Of a stretch of 64,000 bases of DNA, positions 16,455 to 24,732 are shown piece after piece. Location of the stretch: positions 108,636 to 172,635 of the forward strand of contig NZ_JABAGQ010000010.1 in assembly GCF_012844225.1 (NCBI RefSeq), in the 5' to 3' direction. This DNA is from Rhodococcus sp. 105337 (GTDB lineage: Bacteria > Actinomycetota > Actinomycetes > Mycobacteriales > Mycobacteriaceae). The position numbers were made by a program, and so were the translations under genes. A model generated the notes under the pieces. The model ran no database searches, was not told where the DNA came from, and saw nothing but the letters and a program-made list of their open reading frames with translations. Positions within the stretch are counted from its first letter, which is position 1. Each line of letters opens with the position of its first letter.

Positions 16455-17671
16455 GCCTCCTGCTGCGCCGCCGGTACGTCTTCGGACACTCCGGATTCTT
16501 CGGCCAGTGCCGGGCGGCGGCTGCGCGCCGCGATCACCGCGGCGACGAACACCGCGATGGCTGCGAGGCACTGCGACGTGCCGAGTACTTCGAGAAGGAG
16601 TTGTTCCACCCATCCTCGCGACGCCGCGTCGCGCAGCAGGTGGTTGGGCCCGGCGAGGAAGACCAGGGTGGCGGGGAGCAGGACGGGCCACCAGGAGCGA
16701 TACCGGGGTGCGACGAGAAGCGGCACGAGGAACAGCGCGTACACCCAGTGATGGGTGACCGCGATGGGTGCGGCGAGCAGCGACGCGAGGCCGACGAGCG
16801 CGAGCGCCACCACGGGTTCGTCCGCGCGGAGGAAGCGGTAGGCGGCCCACGCGGTGGCGGCCACGATCAGCGCGGCGCCGGCCAGCCACAGGGCTTTGCT
16901 GAGGCCCTCGGACAAGTCGAATCGCGCGATGAGCCCGGTCAGTGCCTGATTCCGGAAGAATCCGGGGTCGCCCGCACGATCGGTCGCGAAGAATTCCTCG
17001 GTCCAGAAGAAGACGGTCGACTCGGGCCGCAGCCAGTAGCCGAACGCGACGGTCGCGATGAACGCGCCGAACGCGCGCGCTACCGACGGCAGATCCCGGC
17101 GCAGCAACAGGAGCAGGCCGAATGCTGCCGGAGTGACCTTGATCGCGGCGGCCAGGGCGATACCCACACCGCGGAAGCGCTTGGGGATGACCCCGAGGAC
17201 GTCGGCGACGACGAGCGCCATCAGCACGATGTTGATCTGGCCGAACGCGAAGTTCGAGCGGAACGGTTCGAGGAAGAGGACGACACCGAGCGTGGCCGAC
17301 GCGATCAGGCCGGCGTGACCGATGTCCAGGCGACGGTAGATCACCTGCAGCATCCACCACACGAGTGCGATGAGTCCGGCCGTCCACACCACCTGCAGCA
17401 CGGCGTTGCTCACCAGAGCCATCGGAGCGAAGAGGAAGGCCGCGAACGGTGGGTAGATGAACCGGAACCCGGAATGACTGAAGAAGCCCTCGGTGTAGAG
17501 CGGTGTGTGGTGGAGGAAAGCCCAGCCGGCGTCGCGGAATACGTCGAGGTCCATGAGGTATTCGGTGGTCGCGTCACGCATATAGCCCCACACCGCCAGG
17601 ACCGAGACCACGAGACCCACCGCGATCAACGCGGATTGCACAGGTCGGGAGCGGACTTCGGTCAACAGCAC
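16424..17671 (-). CDS. GT87-family polyprenyl-phosphate mannosyltransferase-like membrane protein
   Basis: A 415-residue polytopic protein with about ten helices of the GT87 (DUF2029) family, which includes PimE and the mannosyltransferases of lipomannan synthesis. Family signatures are the first-loop acidic MDLDVFRDAGWAFL, YPPFAAFLFAPMALV and FGQINIVLMALVVADV. It would transfer mannose from a polyprenyl phosphate on the outer face of the membrane; the exact acceptor is unknown. The GTG at 17671 is eight bases after ggaggt. Its 3' end overlaps azlD convergently. Confidence 0.8.
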   Translation of the reverse strand: MLLTEVRSRPVQSALIAVGLVVSVLAVWGYMRDATTEYLMDLDVFRDAGWAFLHHTPLYTEGFFSHSGFRFIYPPFAAFLFAPMALVSNAVLQVVWTAGLIALVWWMLQVIYRRLDIGHAGLIASATLGVVLFLEPFRSNFAFGQINIVLMALVVADVLGVIPKRFRGVGIALAAAIKVTPAAFGLLLLLRRDLPSVARAFGAFIATVAFGYWLRPESTVFFWTEEFFATDRAGDPGFFRNQALTGLIARFDLSEGLSKALWLAGAALIVAATAWAAYRFLRADEPVVALALVGLASLLAAPIAVTHHWVYALFLVPLLVAPRYRSWWPVLLPATLVFLAGPNHLLRDAASRGWVEQLLLEVLGTSQCLAAIAVFVAAVIAARSRRPALAEESGVSEDVPAAQQEAQPHTVDATR

Positions 17672-17709
17672 GGGCGGGTACCTCCGGGTCGGAAACAGAT
17701 GTGGCTACG

Positions 17710-17726
17710 TTACACAATCGTTGTAA
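17710..17726. promoter_or_regulatory. TTACA-N7-TGTAA palindrome upstream of the GT87 gene
   Basis: TTACACAATCGTTGTAA is an inverted repeat with 5-base arms, 39 bases before the GT87 GTG on the minus strand, in an unusually AT-rich stretch. It is a possible operator; no regulator for it is identified in the window. Confidence 0.35.
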
Positions 17727-17794
17727 TTTCCGTGGAGGGACGAGAAGCATGGTCCCGCAGCCGCTTTGGCATACCCTGTTCGCCGGCTTCTAAA

Positions 17795-17810
17795 TGTGAT
17801 CTCTCTCACG
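17795..17810. promoter_or_regulatory. CRP/GlxR-type binding site
   Basis: TGTGATCTCTCTCACG matches the CRP/GlxR pattern TGTGA-N6-TCACA with one mismatch in the last base. It lies 124 bases upstream of the GT87 start, between that gene and the long inverted repeat. Control by a cAMP-receptor-type regulator is inferred only from the motif. Confidence 0.45.
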
Positions 17811-17816
17811 ACTGAG

Positions 17817-17878
17817 ACGTCCGGAGAATATTCAGCACTCTAGAAATAACGCTAGATAGGCGAATATTCTCCGGACGT
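17817..17878 (-). repeat. 17-bp perfect inverted repeat after the aztD-like gene
   Basis: acgtccggagaatattc (17817-17833) is the exact reverse complement of gaatattctccggacgt (17862-17878). The 28-base loop has its own smaller inverted repeat TCTAG/CTAGA. It starts four bases beyond the aztD-like stop on the minus strand, so it may end that transcript, although no T-run follows. Its AT-rich core differs from the flanking genes, so a small mobile-element origin is possible. Confidence 0.6.
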
Positions 17879-17881
17879 GGG

Positions 17882-19111
17882 TCACGTCCCGCTGATCTCG
17901 TTCGGCGTGTGTGGAAGGGAACCGGTGCGAATGTCGCCGGAGGAGAGGTCCACCGCGTGGAGCGAGTCGGTCGCGGGATCGGTGACGAACGCGGTGCGTC
18001 CGCTCACCGAGAGCGCCGGTCGCGGCGTCTGCCAGTCCTCGGGTTCGGTCCACTGTGCGAGGACGTCCATGCGGCGGATCGTCTCCCCCGATTCCGGATC
18101 GAGCACGTGGAGGGCTCCGTCGGTGCCCAGTACGACCGCTTCACCGTCGGGGCCGCGGCCGAGCGAGCGGAAGGTGTAACTCGTGCCCAGGTCCACCAGC
18201 CGGATCTCGGCGGTACGGGTGTCTACGAGCGCAACGGTTTCGGGCCGTTCGAGGTCTGCATCCGGATCGGTCTTGTAGTCGCCCAGTACGACGGGGGAGG
18301 CCGGAGATCCGGCCTGGTTGCCGATACGGCCGTAGTCGTCAGGGCTCGTGGCTTTGGTAAAAGTGCCGTTACGGTAGATCATCATGCCGTCCTGGCACCC
18401 GAAGGCGATGGTCTCGCCCTCCGCTACGGCTTCGCCGTGTACGCCGGGGCATTCTTCGGTGCGGGCAATCTCGCGCCTGCTCGAATCGAGAAGTGCTATG
18501 CCCGTGCGAGAATCACTGTCTCCGAGCGTGACGAGAAGCGATCCGTCCGCGAGTGCGACCGCGACCCCGTGGTGTGCGTGTGGGGCGGTGTAGGACTCGG
18601 AGTCGGTAACGCCTTCTGTAGCAGCGAGACCGGAAGGATCGATCAACTCGGCCCGTCCGGTGGCGTCGTCGAACAGTGCTGTCGTACCCCCGTGGGCGAC
18701 AACGTGTCCCGGTTTCCCGGCGGGGTAGACCGTCTCGGTGAGCGCGGCAGGGCCGGAGTAGTGGTGGCGGTGGTCGCCGTGGCGCTCCGACCAACTGCCG
18801 GTATCGAGCGCCCGGAACCCGCCCTCCGTGGAGATCATGACGTGGCGGCCGTCGCCTGCGGGGGCGAGCCGGGTGAATCCGCCGAGCGGGACGTCGTCCA
18901 CCACGGTCAAGTTCGTTTCGTCGACGATCAGGACCCCGCCGTCGTAGGTGAGCGCGAGACGCGGTTCGGCGGCGGAGACCTCGGCCGGGGCCTGCTCGGG
19001 TCCGCTGCCGGGCTCCTGCGCAGGAGCGGGGGCAGGCGCCGAGCATCCGGCGGCCAGTGCGGCGGAGAGCGCGACCGTGAGCGCGATTCCGCGCGGAGAG
19101 GGAGTTTTCAT
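17882..19111 (-). CDS. aztD: AztD-like zinc metallochaperone lipoprotein (beta-propeller)
   Basis: A 409-residue exported protein with a signal sequence ending LAAGC (C23, probable lipidation). It continues through a Pro/Ala-rich linker to a seven-bladed beta-propeller. The His-rich loop HGDHRHHYSG (H111, H114, H116, H117) and APHAHHG match AztD, the chaperone that hands zinc to the AztC solute-binding protein. No aztABC is visible here, so it would be an orphan. A Zur-like site overlaps its promoter. Other YncE-like propellers are the alternative. Confidence 0.65.
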   Translation of the reverse strand: MKTPSPRGIALTVALSAALAAGCSAPAPAPAQEPGSGPEQAPAEVSAAEPRLALTYDGGVLIVDETNLTVVDDVPLGGFTRLAPAGDGRHVMISTEGGFRALDTGSWSERHGDHRHHYSGPAALTETVYPAGKPGHVVAHGGTTALFDDATGRAELIDPSGLAATEGVTDSESYTAPHAHHGVAVALADGSLLVTLGDSDSRTGIALLDSSRREIARTEECPGVHGEAVAEGETIAFGCQDGMMIYRNGTFTKATSPDDYGRIGNQAGSPASPVVLGDYKTDPDADLERPETVALVDTRTAEIRLVDLGTSYTFRSLGRGPDGEAVVLGTDGALHVLDPESGETIRRMDVLAQWTEPEDWQTPRPALSVSGRTAFVTDPATDSLHAVDLSSGDIRTGSLPHTPNEISGT

Positions 19112-19119
19112 GGGTACAG

Positions 19120-19148
19120 AAATATCCCGTAATGAAAATGGATGTCAA
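19120..19148 (-). promoter_or_regulatory. sigma-70-type promoter with Zur-like box for the aztD-like gene
   Basis: On the minus strand TTGACA (19143-19148) is separated by 17 bases from ATATTT (19120-19125). Transcription would start within a few bases of the ATG at 19111, giving a leaderless mRNA; no Shine-Dalgarno is present. TGAAAATGGATGTCA (19133-19147) overlaps the -35 and spacer, and its left half equals the usual actinobacterial Zur half-site TGAAAATG. Zinc repression is inferred. Confidence 0.5.
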
Positions 19149-19237
19149 AGTCGGTTATGCGTACATCTGCATTCGGCTCTCTACGACACGCGCTAGAGCA
19201 ACCCAGAAACAGCTGCGCAGCTCGTTACCATCGACCG

Positions 19238-20425
19238 ATGGATCCGGTCCGCAACCCGTACGCCCCCGGCGCGGGGCAGCGCCCGCCCGAACTCGCCGGC
19301 CGAGAGAAGCAACTCGCGGCGTTCGACGTCGTTCTCGAGCGCATCTCCCGCGGCCGGCCCGAACGCAGCGTCGTGCTCACCGGTCTGCGCGGTGTCGGGA
19401 AAACCGTTCTGCTCAATCACCTGCGCTCCGCTGCCATAGCCAAGAGCTGGGGTACGGGCAAGATCGAGGCGCGCCCGGACCAGGGTTTGCGACGCCCGCT
19501 GTCGTCTGCCCTGCACATGGCGGTGCGTGAGATCGCGGCCGCACATCCGGATCCCGAATCCGTCGACCACTTCCTCGGTGTACTCAAATCTTTCGCTTTG
19601 CGCGCCACAGCGGACAAAGGGATGCGCGAACGCTGGCAGCCCGGAATCGACGCACCGGCGGTGAAAGGTCGCGCCGATTCCGGTGACATCGAGATCGACC
19701 TGGTCGAACTGCTCGTGGACGCCGCCGGCCTCGCTCGGGACGTCGGGGTGGGAATCGCCTTGTTCATCGACGAGATGCAAGACCTCGGTCCGGACGACGT
19801 GTCGGCGATCTGCGGTGCGTGCCACGAATTGAGTCAGGACACCGCTCCGCTGATCGTCGTGGGAGCCGGACTGCCGCACCTGCCGGCCGTGTTGTCCGCG
19901 TCCAAGTCGTACTCCGAACGATTGTTCACCTACCACCGGATCGGCCGCCTCGACCGGGATGCCGCCGATCACGCACTCATTGCGCCCGCCCAGCGAGAAG
20001 ACGTCGAATTCACCAGGGACGCACTGGATCTGTTGTACGAAACGGCAGACGGTTATCCGTATTTCGTCCAGGCATACGGGAAAGCCACCTGGGATCTGGC
20101 CGCGGACAGCCCGATCACCGCAGCGGACGTACGGGTCGCGGCCCCCACCGCGGAAGAAGAACTGGCCGTAGGGTTTTTCGGTTCGCGGTACGAGCGGGCC
20201 ACTCCGGCCGAGCGTGAATACATGCGAGCCATGGCGGACCTGTCGGGCGACGACGGACCCATCGCAACGTCCAAGATCGCCGCCGAACTCGGCCGCAAGC
20301 CGGCCTCACTGTCTCCCGCGCGCGACGGATTGATCAAGAAAGGCCTGATCTATTCCGCCGAAAGAGGTTTCATCGGTTTCACGGTGCCGCACTTCGGACG
20401 GTATCTCCGCAGTCAAACCGACTGA
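19238..20425 (+). CDS. AAA+ ATP-binding protein with C-terminal winged helix
   Basis: A 395-residue ATPase with Walker A GLRGVGKT (about 53-60) and Walker B LFIDEMQDL (about 180-188). A helical lid domain follows, and a C-terminal winged-helix-like part has KIAAELGRKPASLSPARDGLIKKGLI. The architecture resembles archaeal-type ATPases and Orc/Cdc6-like P-loop proteins common in actinobacteria; the cellular role is unknown. The ATG at 19238 has no Shine-Dalgarno; a perfect 12-base palindrome AGCTGCGCAGCT is centred about 21 bases upstream. Confidence 0.75.
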   Translation: MDPVRNPYAPGAGQRPPELAGREKQLAAFDVVLERISRGRPERSVVLTGLRGVGKTVLLNHLRSAAIAKSWGTGKIEARPDQGLRRPLSSALHMAVREIAAAHPDPESVDHFLGVLKSFALRATADKGMRERWQPGIDAPAVKGRADSGDIEIDLVELLVDAAGLARDVGVGIALFIDEMQDLGPDDVSAICGACHELSQDTAPLIVVGAGLPHLPAVLSASKSYSERLFTYHRIGRLDRDAADHALIAPAQREDVEFTRDALDLLYETADGYPYFVQAYGKATWDLAADSPITAADVRVAAPTAEEELAVGFFGSRYERATPAEREYMRAMADLSGDDGPIATSKIAAELGRKPASLSPARDGLIKKGLIYSAERGFIGFTVPHFGRYLRSQTD

Positions 20426-20455
20426 GCCGGACCCGGACCGCGACACCTCCTCGGG

Positions 20456-21133
20456 CTATTCGTCCACCCACTCGACAGTCGCCTCGAGGGTGGCGCGATC
20501 GGTGCGGCAGGTATTGGCCGGGTGTGCTTCGTCGGCGTACCCGAACGACACCGCGCACACGATGTCGCGGTCGTCGCCGATGCCCAATTCGCGATGCAAT
20601 GCTGTCGATGCCATCGGCACCGCGGCTTGCGGTACCGCAGCAATCCCGAGCGACTCCGCCGCGAGAAGCAGGTTCGACACGTAACCACCGCAATCGACGG
20701 CGCCGTACACACCGAGCGCCTTGTCGGTGCTGACGACGGCGACGTGTGGCGCCCCGAAGAACAGGAAGTTCTCGAGCATCTGCTCGCCGCGTCGCGCGTA
20801 ATCGTCGCGCGCGATCCCCAGCGCGTTGTAGAGCGCATACCCGGCGTTGCGCCGGCGCTCGGCGTACTCCCCGCGATACTCGGCGGGACCCGGGATGTCC
20901 GGATCCATGGCTCCCGACGCGGCCTGCGTGTACACCGCGTCCCGCAACCGATCGGTCGCGGTGCCGCTGGTGAGGTGGACGCGCCAGGGTTGCGAGTTGC
21001 ACCACGATGCCGTCCGCTGAGCCATCCCGAGCATCCGCTCGATGTCGTCGCGCGGGACCTGCTTGGACAGAAAGGCGCGGCAGCTGTAGCGGGAGTCGAG
21101 AAGGTTCGACAACACGTCGGCAGAACTCGTCAT
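20456..21133 (-). CDS. nitroreductase-family flavoprotein
   Basis: A 225-residue FMN-binding nitroreductase-fold protein. The N-terminal SRYSCRAFLSKQVPRDDIERML and WCNSQPWRVHLTSG are typical, as is the late GGYVSNLLLAAESLGIAAVPQAA. It would reduce nitroaromatics, quinones or enones with NAD(P)H; no substrate can be assigned. The ATG at 21133 follows gaaggtga. The frame continues upstream without a ribosome site. Confidence 0.85.
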   Translation of the reverse strand: MTSSADVLSNLLDSRYSCRAFLSKQVPRDDIERMLGMAQRTASWCNSQPWRVHLTSGTATDRLRDAVYTQAASGAMDPDIPGPAEYRGEYAERRRNAGYALYNALGIARDDYARRGEQMLENFLFFGAPHVAVVSTDKALGVYGAVDCGGYVSNLLLAAESLGIAAVPQAAVPMASTALHRELGIGDDRDIVCAVSFGYADEAHPANTCRTDRATLEATVEWVDE

Positions 21134-21210
21134 TCGATCACCTTCGCATACCGGCCGGGCCGCGGTACCCGACGGTATCTTCCGCCTCGCGCGGATCGGC
21201 CTCTCGTGGA

Positions 21211-21792
21211 TCAGCGAGCAGCGACCGGGACCGCCACCTCGTTGCGACGCCGAAACGGAACCGTCCAGGGCGGGTCGTAGAACCATGCCACCGGTGGGCC
21301 GGTAGCGAGCCACTCCGTCGCCTCCAGCGTTCTCAGCAACTCGGCGGTGCGCTCCGCCACCGCGGCGCGGCTGCGGTCGCCGCTGAACTGCAGCACCGCC
21401 ATCGTCTCGTCGTGGATCTCGACGAGTTCCACGGACCGGTCCTCGGGGTCGGGCAGGTCCTCCATGGCCCACTTCGCCGGCATGAAGAACCGGATGACCG
21501 ACGAGTCGTCCGAGGCTCCGGCCTGGGATACGGGCGCGGTCATCGCGATCGTCGACTTGCCTCTGTTCGAGCCGAAGATGTAGCCGGCCAGACGCCGGAA
21601 TCCCACGTCGCGGGCACGTTCCTCGTCGCCGTGCACCGTGGTCTCGGCAGCGATACGACGGCCGTACCTGCGGACTTCGAGCCCGTGAGTCGTCGCCTGG
21701 ACTTCGTACCGCGGTTCCTCGGTGCCGGTGCGGATCCCGACCGCCGAGCCGACGCCCTTCGCCGCGCCGGTCACCATGTTCACCACTCGCAT
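21211..21792 (-). CDS. SOUL-family heme-binding protein
   Basis: A 193-residue SOUL/HEBP domain protein. Diagnostic blocks are EVRRYGRRIAAETTV, FRRLAGYIFGSNR, IAMTAPVSQ and FFMPAKWAMEDLP. Family members bind heme or tetrapyrroles; the bacterial role is not settled. The ATG at 21792 is preceded by gggaga at six bases. A 159-base gap separates it from gpsA, which reads in the same direction. Confidence 0.85.
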   Translation of the reverse strand: MRVVNMVTGAAKGVGSAVGIRTGTEEPRYEVQATTHGLEVRRYGRRIAAETTVHGDEERARDVGFRRLAGYIFGSNRGKSTIAMTAPVSQAGASDDSSVIRFFMPAKWAMEDLPDPEDRSVELVEIHDETMAVLQFSGDRSRAAVAERTAELLRTLEATEWLATGPPVAWFYDPPWTVPFRRRNEVAVPVAAR

Positions 21793-21951
21793 ATCGGTCT
21801 CCCGTCGGAGTGTTCCGCCTCAGACCTCCACGGTAGGCGCGGTGGTCATCCCGGTGGGCCGTTCATCTCGACGAGAAACTTGCGGCGCCCGGTCGTCTCG
21901 GCGGGTGTACCGCTTTCTAGTGCAATTCCGAGACTGCCGGATAATCGCCGA

Positions 21952-22959
21952 TCAGACGACATCCTCCTCGTCGCCGGGTGTGACCCGGCGCAGACCGCGA
22001 TACGCGTCCGCGGGGCTGCGGTGTCCTCCGACCACGGCCGCCACCTCTGCCGCGATGGGCATCTGGATTCCGGCCTCGCGAGCCAACTCCATGACGGTGG
22101 GCGCCGTCTTCACTCCCTCGGCGACCTGCCCGAGTTCGGCCACAGCCTCGTCGACACTGAGTCCGCGCGCCAGCGCTTCGCCGAGCCTCCGGTTGCGGGA
22201 GGCCGGACTGGTACACGTGGCGATCAGATCCCCCATGCCGGTGAGGCCGGCGAACGTCCGGGCGTTGGCGCCCATCGCTTCCCCGAGGCGCGTCATCTCG
22301 GCGAGGCCGCGCGACAGGACCATCGCGCGCGTGTTGTCACCGACGCGCAGTCCCTCCGCCATGCCCGCCGCGATCGCCACGATGTTCTTGAGGATTCCGC
22401 CGAGTTCGCAGCCGAGGACATCGGTATTGCGATAGACCCGGAACAGCGTGGATGCGAACAGGGGCTGGAGAGCCGTGCCGACGGAGTCGTCCTGCATCGC
22501 CACGACCGAGGCGGCAGCCTTGCCGTCCGCAATTTCGCTCGCGATGTTCGGACCGGAAAGCAACCCGACGGGATGGCCGGGGAGGCACGCGCTGATCACC
22601 TGCGTGGGCCGCAACCGCGTCCCGGGTTCCAGCCCTTTCGCAAGAGAAACGATCGGTACCCACGCTCGGAGTTCGTGGACGAGCGGCTCGAGTGTGGAGC
22701 GCACAGCGTACGACGGCACCCCGACGACGAGCACGTCCGCTTCGTGGGCGGCCTCGTCGATGTCCGCGGTGGCACGCAGGGTGTCCGGAAGTTTCCGGTC
22801 GCCCAGGTAGCGGCGGTTGCGGTGATCGACGTTGATCTCGTCGGCGGTTTCCTTGTTTCGAGACCACAAGAGCGTCGGCGTGTTCTTCGCGGCGAGACCG
22901 GCGACGGTCGTGCCCCACGAACCCGAGCCGAGAACGACTACGCGAACCGGACGTGCCAT
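21952..22959 (-). CDS. gpsA: NAD(P)-dependent glycerol-3-phosphate dehydrogenase
   Basis: A 335-residue GpsA, which makes sn-glycerol-3-phosphate from dihydroxyacetone phosphate for phospholipid synthesis. The Rossmann motif is GSGSWGT (11-17). The catalytic lysine K191 lies in [13 protein letters not shown], and [14 protein letters not shown] and [14 protein letters not shown] are further signatures. Length is normal. The ATG at 22959 follows gagaggaa. Actinobacteria often have two gpsA copies, so this may not be the only one. Confidence 0.92.
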   Translation of the reverse strand: MARPVRVVVLGSGSWGTTVAGLAAKNTPTLLWSRNKETADEINVDHRNRRYLGDRKLPDTLRATADIDEAAHEADVLVVGVPSYAVRSTLEPLVHELRAWVPIVSLAKGLEPGTRLRPTQVISACLPGHPVGLLSGPNIASEIADGKAAASVVAMQDDSVGTALQPLFASTLFRVYRNTDVLGCELGGILKNIVAIAAGMAEGLRVGDNTRAMVLSRGLAEMTRLGEAMGANARTFAGLTGMGDLIATCTSPASRNRRLGEALARGLSVDEAVAELGQVAEGVKTAPTVMELAREAGIQMPIAAEVAAVVGGHRSPADAYRGLRRVTPGDEEDVV

Positions 22960-23115
22960 CGGTGAATTCCTCTCGTCCAGATACGGGCGTACCGGTCAGA
23001 CTGTCATGCCGTGGCGCCTCTCGGTTGTTGTTCCCGGACGCAGACGAGACGAACCACCTCGACGCGATTTTTCCGGCCGTGGTCCCGACGGTGCGAGGCG
23101 TGGCAGGATATCCCC

Positions 23116-23565
23116 GTGACCGGGAAACCCGACACAGCACAGCGTCTGCGTGACCTCGCGCTGTTGCGGCGGGTTCGTGATCGGATCGACCGCGAATACG
23201 CACAGCCTCTGGACGTCGAGGCCTTGGCCCGCGGGGTGAATATCTCGGCCGGGCACCTCAGCAGGCAATTCCGGATCGCCTACGGTGAATCGCCGTACTC
23301 GTATCTCATGACGCGTCGTATCGAGCGCGCGATGGCTCTGCTCCGTCGTGGCGATCGCACCGTCACCGAGGTCTGTTTCGAGGTGGGCTTTTCTTCTCTG
23401 GGGACCTTCAGTACGCGCTTCACCGAATTGGTCGGTGTCCCTCCGAGCACATACCGGCGGGAGGCGGCACTCGCGACGGACGGCATGCCGTCGTGCGTGG
23501 CCAAACAGGTCACACGACCGATCAGAAATCGAGAAGCATCGGTGGCCGCATCCGACTTACGGTGA
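23116..23565 (+). CDS. AraC-family transcriptional regulator (HTH only)
   Basis: A 149-residue regulator made of one AraC double helix-turn-helix domain. The first helix-turn-helix is VEALARGVNISAGHLSRQFR and the second VTEVCFEVGFSSLGTFSTRFTE, ending PSTYRRE. It has no effector domain. The GTG at 23116 follows ggcaggat. The stop lies five bases before the VOC gene, so the pair is one operon; AraC-VOC pairs of this size are common. It is divergent from gpsA. Confidence 0.85.
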   Translation: MTGKPDTAQRLRDLALLRRVRDRIDREYAQPLDVEALARGVNISAGHLSRQFRIAYGESPYSYLMTRRIERAMALLRRGDRTVTEVCFEVGFSSLGTFSTRFTELVGVPPSTYRREAALATDGMPSCVAKQVTRPIRNREASVAASDLR

Positions 23566-23570
23566 TCGTC

Positions 23571-23981
23571 ATGGACATCAACATTCATCACACCTTCCTT
23601 CCCCACTCGGACCCGGACGCTTCGCTGGCGTTCTATCGCGACACTCTCGGCTTCGAGGTTCGTAACGACGTCGGCTACGGCGGGATGCGGTGGATCACGG
23701 TCGGCTCCGCCGACGGCACCGGTCCCTCCGTCGTCCTGTACCCGCCCACCGCCGACCCCGGAATCACCGAAGACGAGGGCCGCACCATCGCCGAGATGAT
23801 GGCGAAAGGAACCTTCGCCTCGATCATCTTGTCCACCGCAGATCTCGACGGGACCTTCGCGCGTCTGCAGGACGGCGACACGGAGATCGTGCAAGAGCCG
23901 ATGGACCAGCCGTACGGGGTTCGTGACTGTGCCCTCCGCGACCCCGCCGGCAACATGGTTCGCATCCAGGAATCGAGCTGA
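23571..23981 (+). CDS. VOC-family (glyoxalase/bleomycin-resistance-fold) protein
   Basis: A 136-residue single VOC-fold protein. It has the N-terminal HHTFLPHSDPDASLAFYRDTLGFEV and a C-terminal GVRDCALRDPAGNMVRIQE whose Asp/Glu pattern matches family metal positions. It may be a lyase, dioxygenase or ligand-binding protein; no substrate is deducible. The ATG at 23571 is five bases after the AraC stop, so translation is probably coupled and the AraC protein probably controls it. Confidence 0.8.
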   Translation: MDINIHHTFLPHSDPDASLAFYRDTLGFEVRNDVGYGGMRWITVGSADGTGPSVVLYPPTADPGITEDEGRTIAEMMAKGTFASIILSTADLDGTFARLQDGDTEIVQEPMDQPYGVRDCALRDPAGNMVRIQESS

Positions 23982-24082
23982 CACGCCGGCAATCCCGGTG
24001 GCAAGGTCGTCGAACCCGAACTCCGCGCAGCGTACGGCAGTAAGGATGCGGACTTGATTCGCTGATACGGCGAGTGGTTCCG

Positions 24083-24682
24083 TCACGCGGGGGGCCAGCG
24101 GCCGGTGATCATCTCGGTCATCTCGTTCACCCAGGTGTCGTCGAGGGCGGCGTCCCGGCGGATCAAGATACGGAAAATCGCGGTCCCCGCGACCACCTCC
24201 ACGAGCATGGGTAATTGGTCGTCGTCGCGACGCTCCGAACCGAAGCGAGACTCGAATGCGGTCAGATTCCCGGCCAATCGCGCGATCATCATGTTGTGCA
24301 ATTCCGTGTCGGCAACGGTGTCGGCGATCAGACCCGGCAATGCCGATCGCACCTCGGGGCGGTCGAAGATGACCCGGATCGTCTCGACCAGAACCCTGAT
24401 TTCGTTGCGGATATCTCCCGAATCGTCCGGCATGGTAATCGTTTCGGCAGAAAGCACTGCCTCGTGGACAAGTTGCGCCTTGCCCGACCATCGCCGGTAG
24501 ATGGCAGCGGTGGTGGTCCCGGCGCGCGCGGCGATCGCCGACAACGACAACGCGGAATAGCCCGTCTCGAGAATCAATTCGCGGGTGGCGGCAATGATCG
24601 AGGCATCAATCCTGCTGTCGCGCGGCCGTCCCGGCGACGGCTGCGCAGACCTCTTGCCATCCTTTGGGCTTTCTGCTGTCAT
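24083..24682 (-). CDS. TetR-family repressor of the adjacent operon
   Basis: A 199-residue TetR regulator with the N-terminal helix-turn-helix LSLSAIAARAGTTTAAIYRRWSGKAQLV. The ligand domain resembles TetR_C_16/AcrR-type C-termini, with AGTAIFRILIRRDAALDD near the end. The ATG at 24682 is preferred; an open frame continues to 24775 across the operator and is not coding. It is divergent from the operon at 24733 with a 20-base palindrome between, the standard self-repressing arrangement. Confidence 0.85.
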   Translation of the reverse strand: MTAESPKDGKRSAQPSPGRPRDSRIDASIIAATRELILETGYSALSLSAIAARAGTTTAAIYRRWSGKAQLVHEAVLSAETITMPDDSGDIRNEIRVLVETIRVIFDRPEVRSALPGLIADTVADTELHNMMIARLAGNLTAFESRFGSERRDDDQLPMLVEVVAGTAIFRILIRRDAALDDTWVNEMTEMITGRWPPA

Positions 24683-24699
24683 GACTGCATCATATTTCC

Positions 24700-24719
24700 A
24701 ATACGATCTGCATCGTATT
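24700..24719. promoter_or_regulatory. TetR operator, 8-4-8 inverted repeat
   Basis: AATACGAT-CTGC-ATCGTATT is a perfect 8-base inverted repeat with a 4-base spacer. It sits 18 bases upstream of the TetR ATG on one side and 13 bases before the GTG of the divergent operon on the other. The position fits simultaneous repression of both promoters. Confidence 0.7.
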
Positions 24720-24732
24720 TGAGGGAGTGCCT

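Noticed and set aside
16331..17815. 494-codon open frame on the plus strand
   Set aside because: It mirrors the GT87 membrane protein; the charged, repetitive translation is typical of a shadow frame.
21007..22965. 652-codon open frame on the plus strand
   Set aside because: It is antisense to nitroreductase, SOUL and gpsA and has no domain motif.
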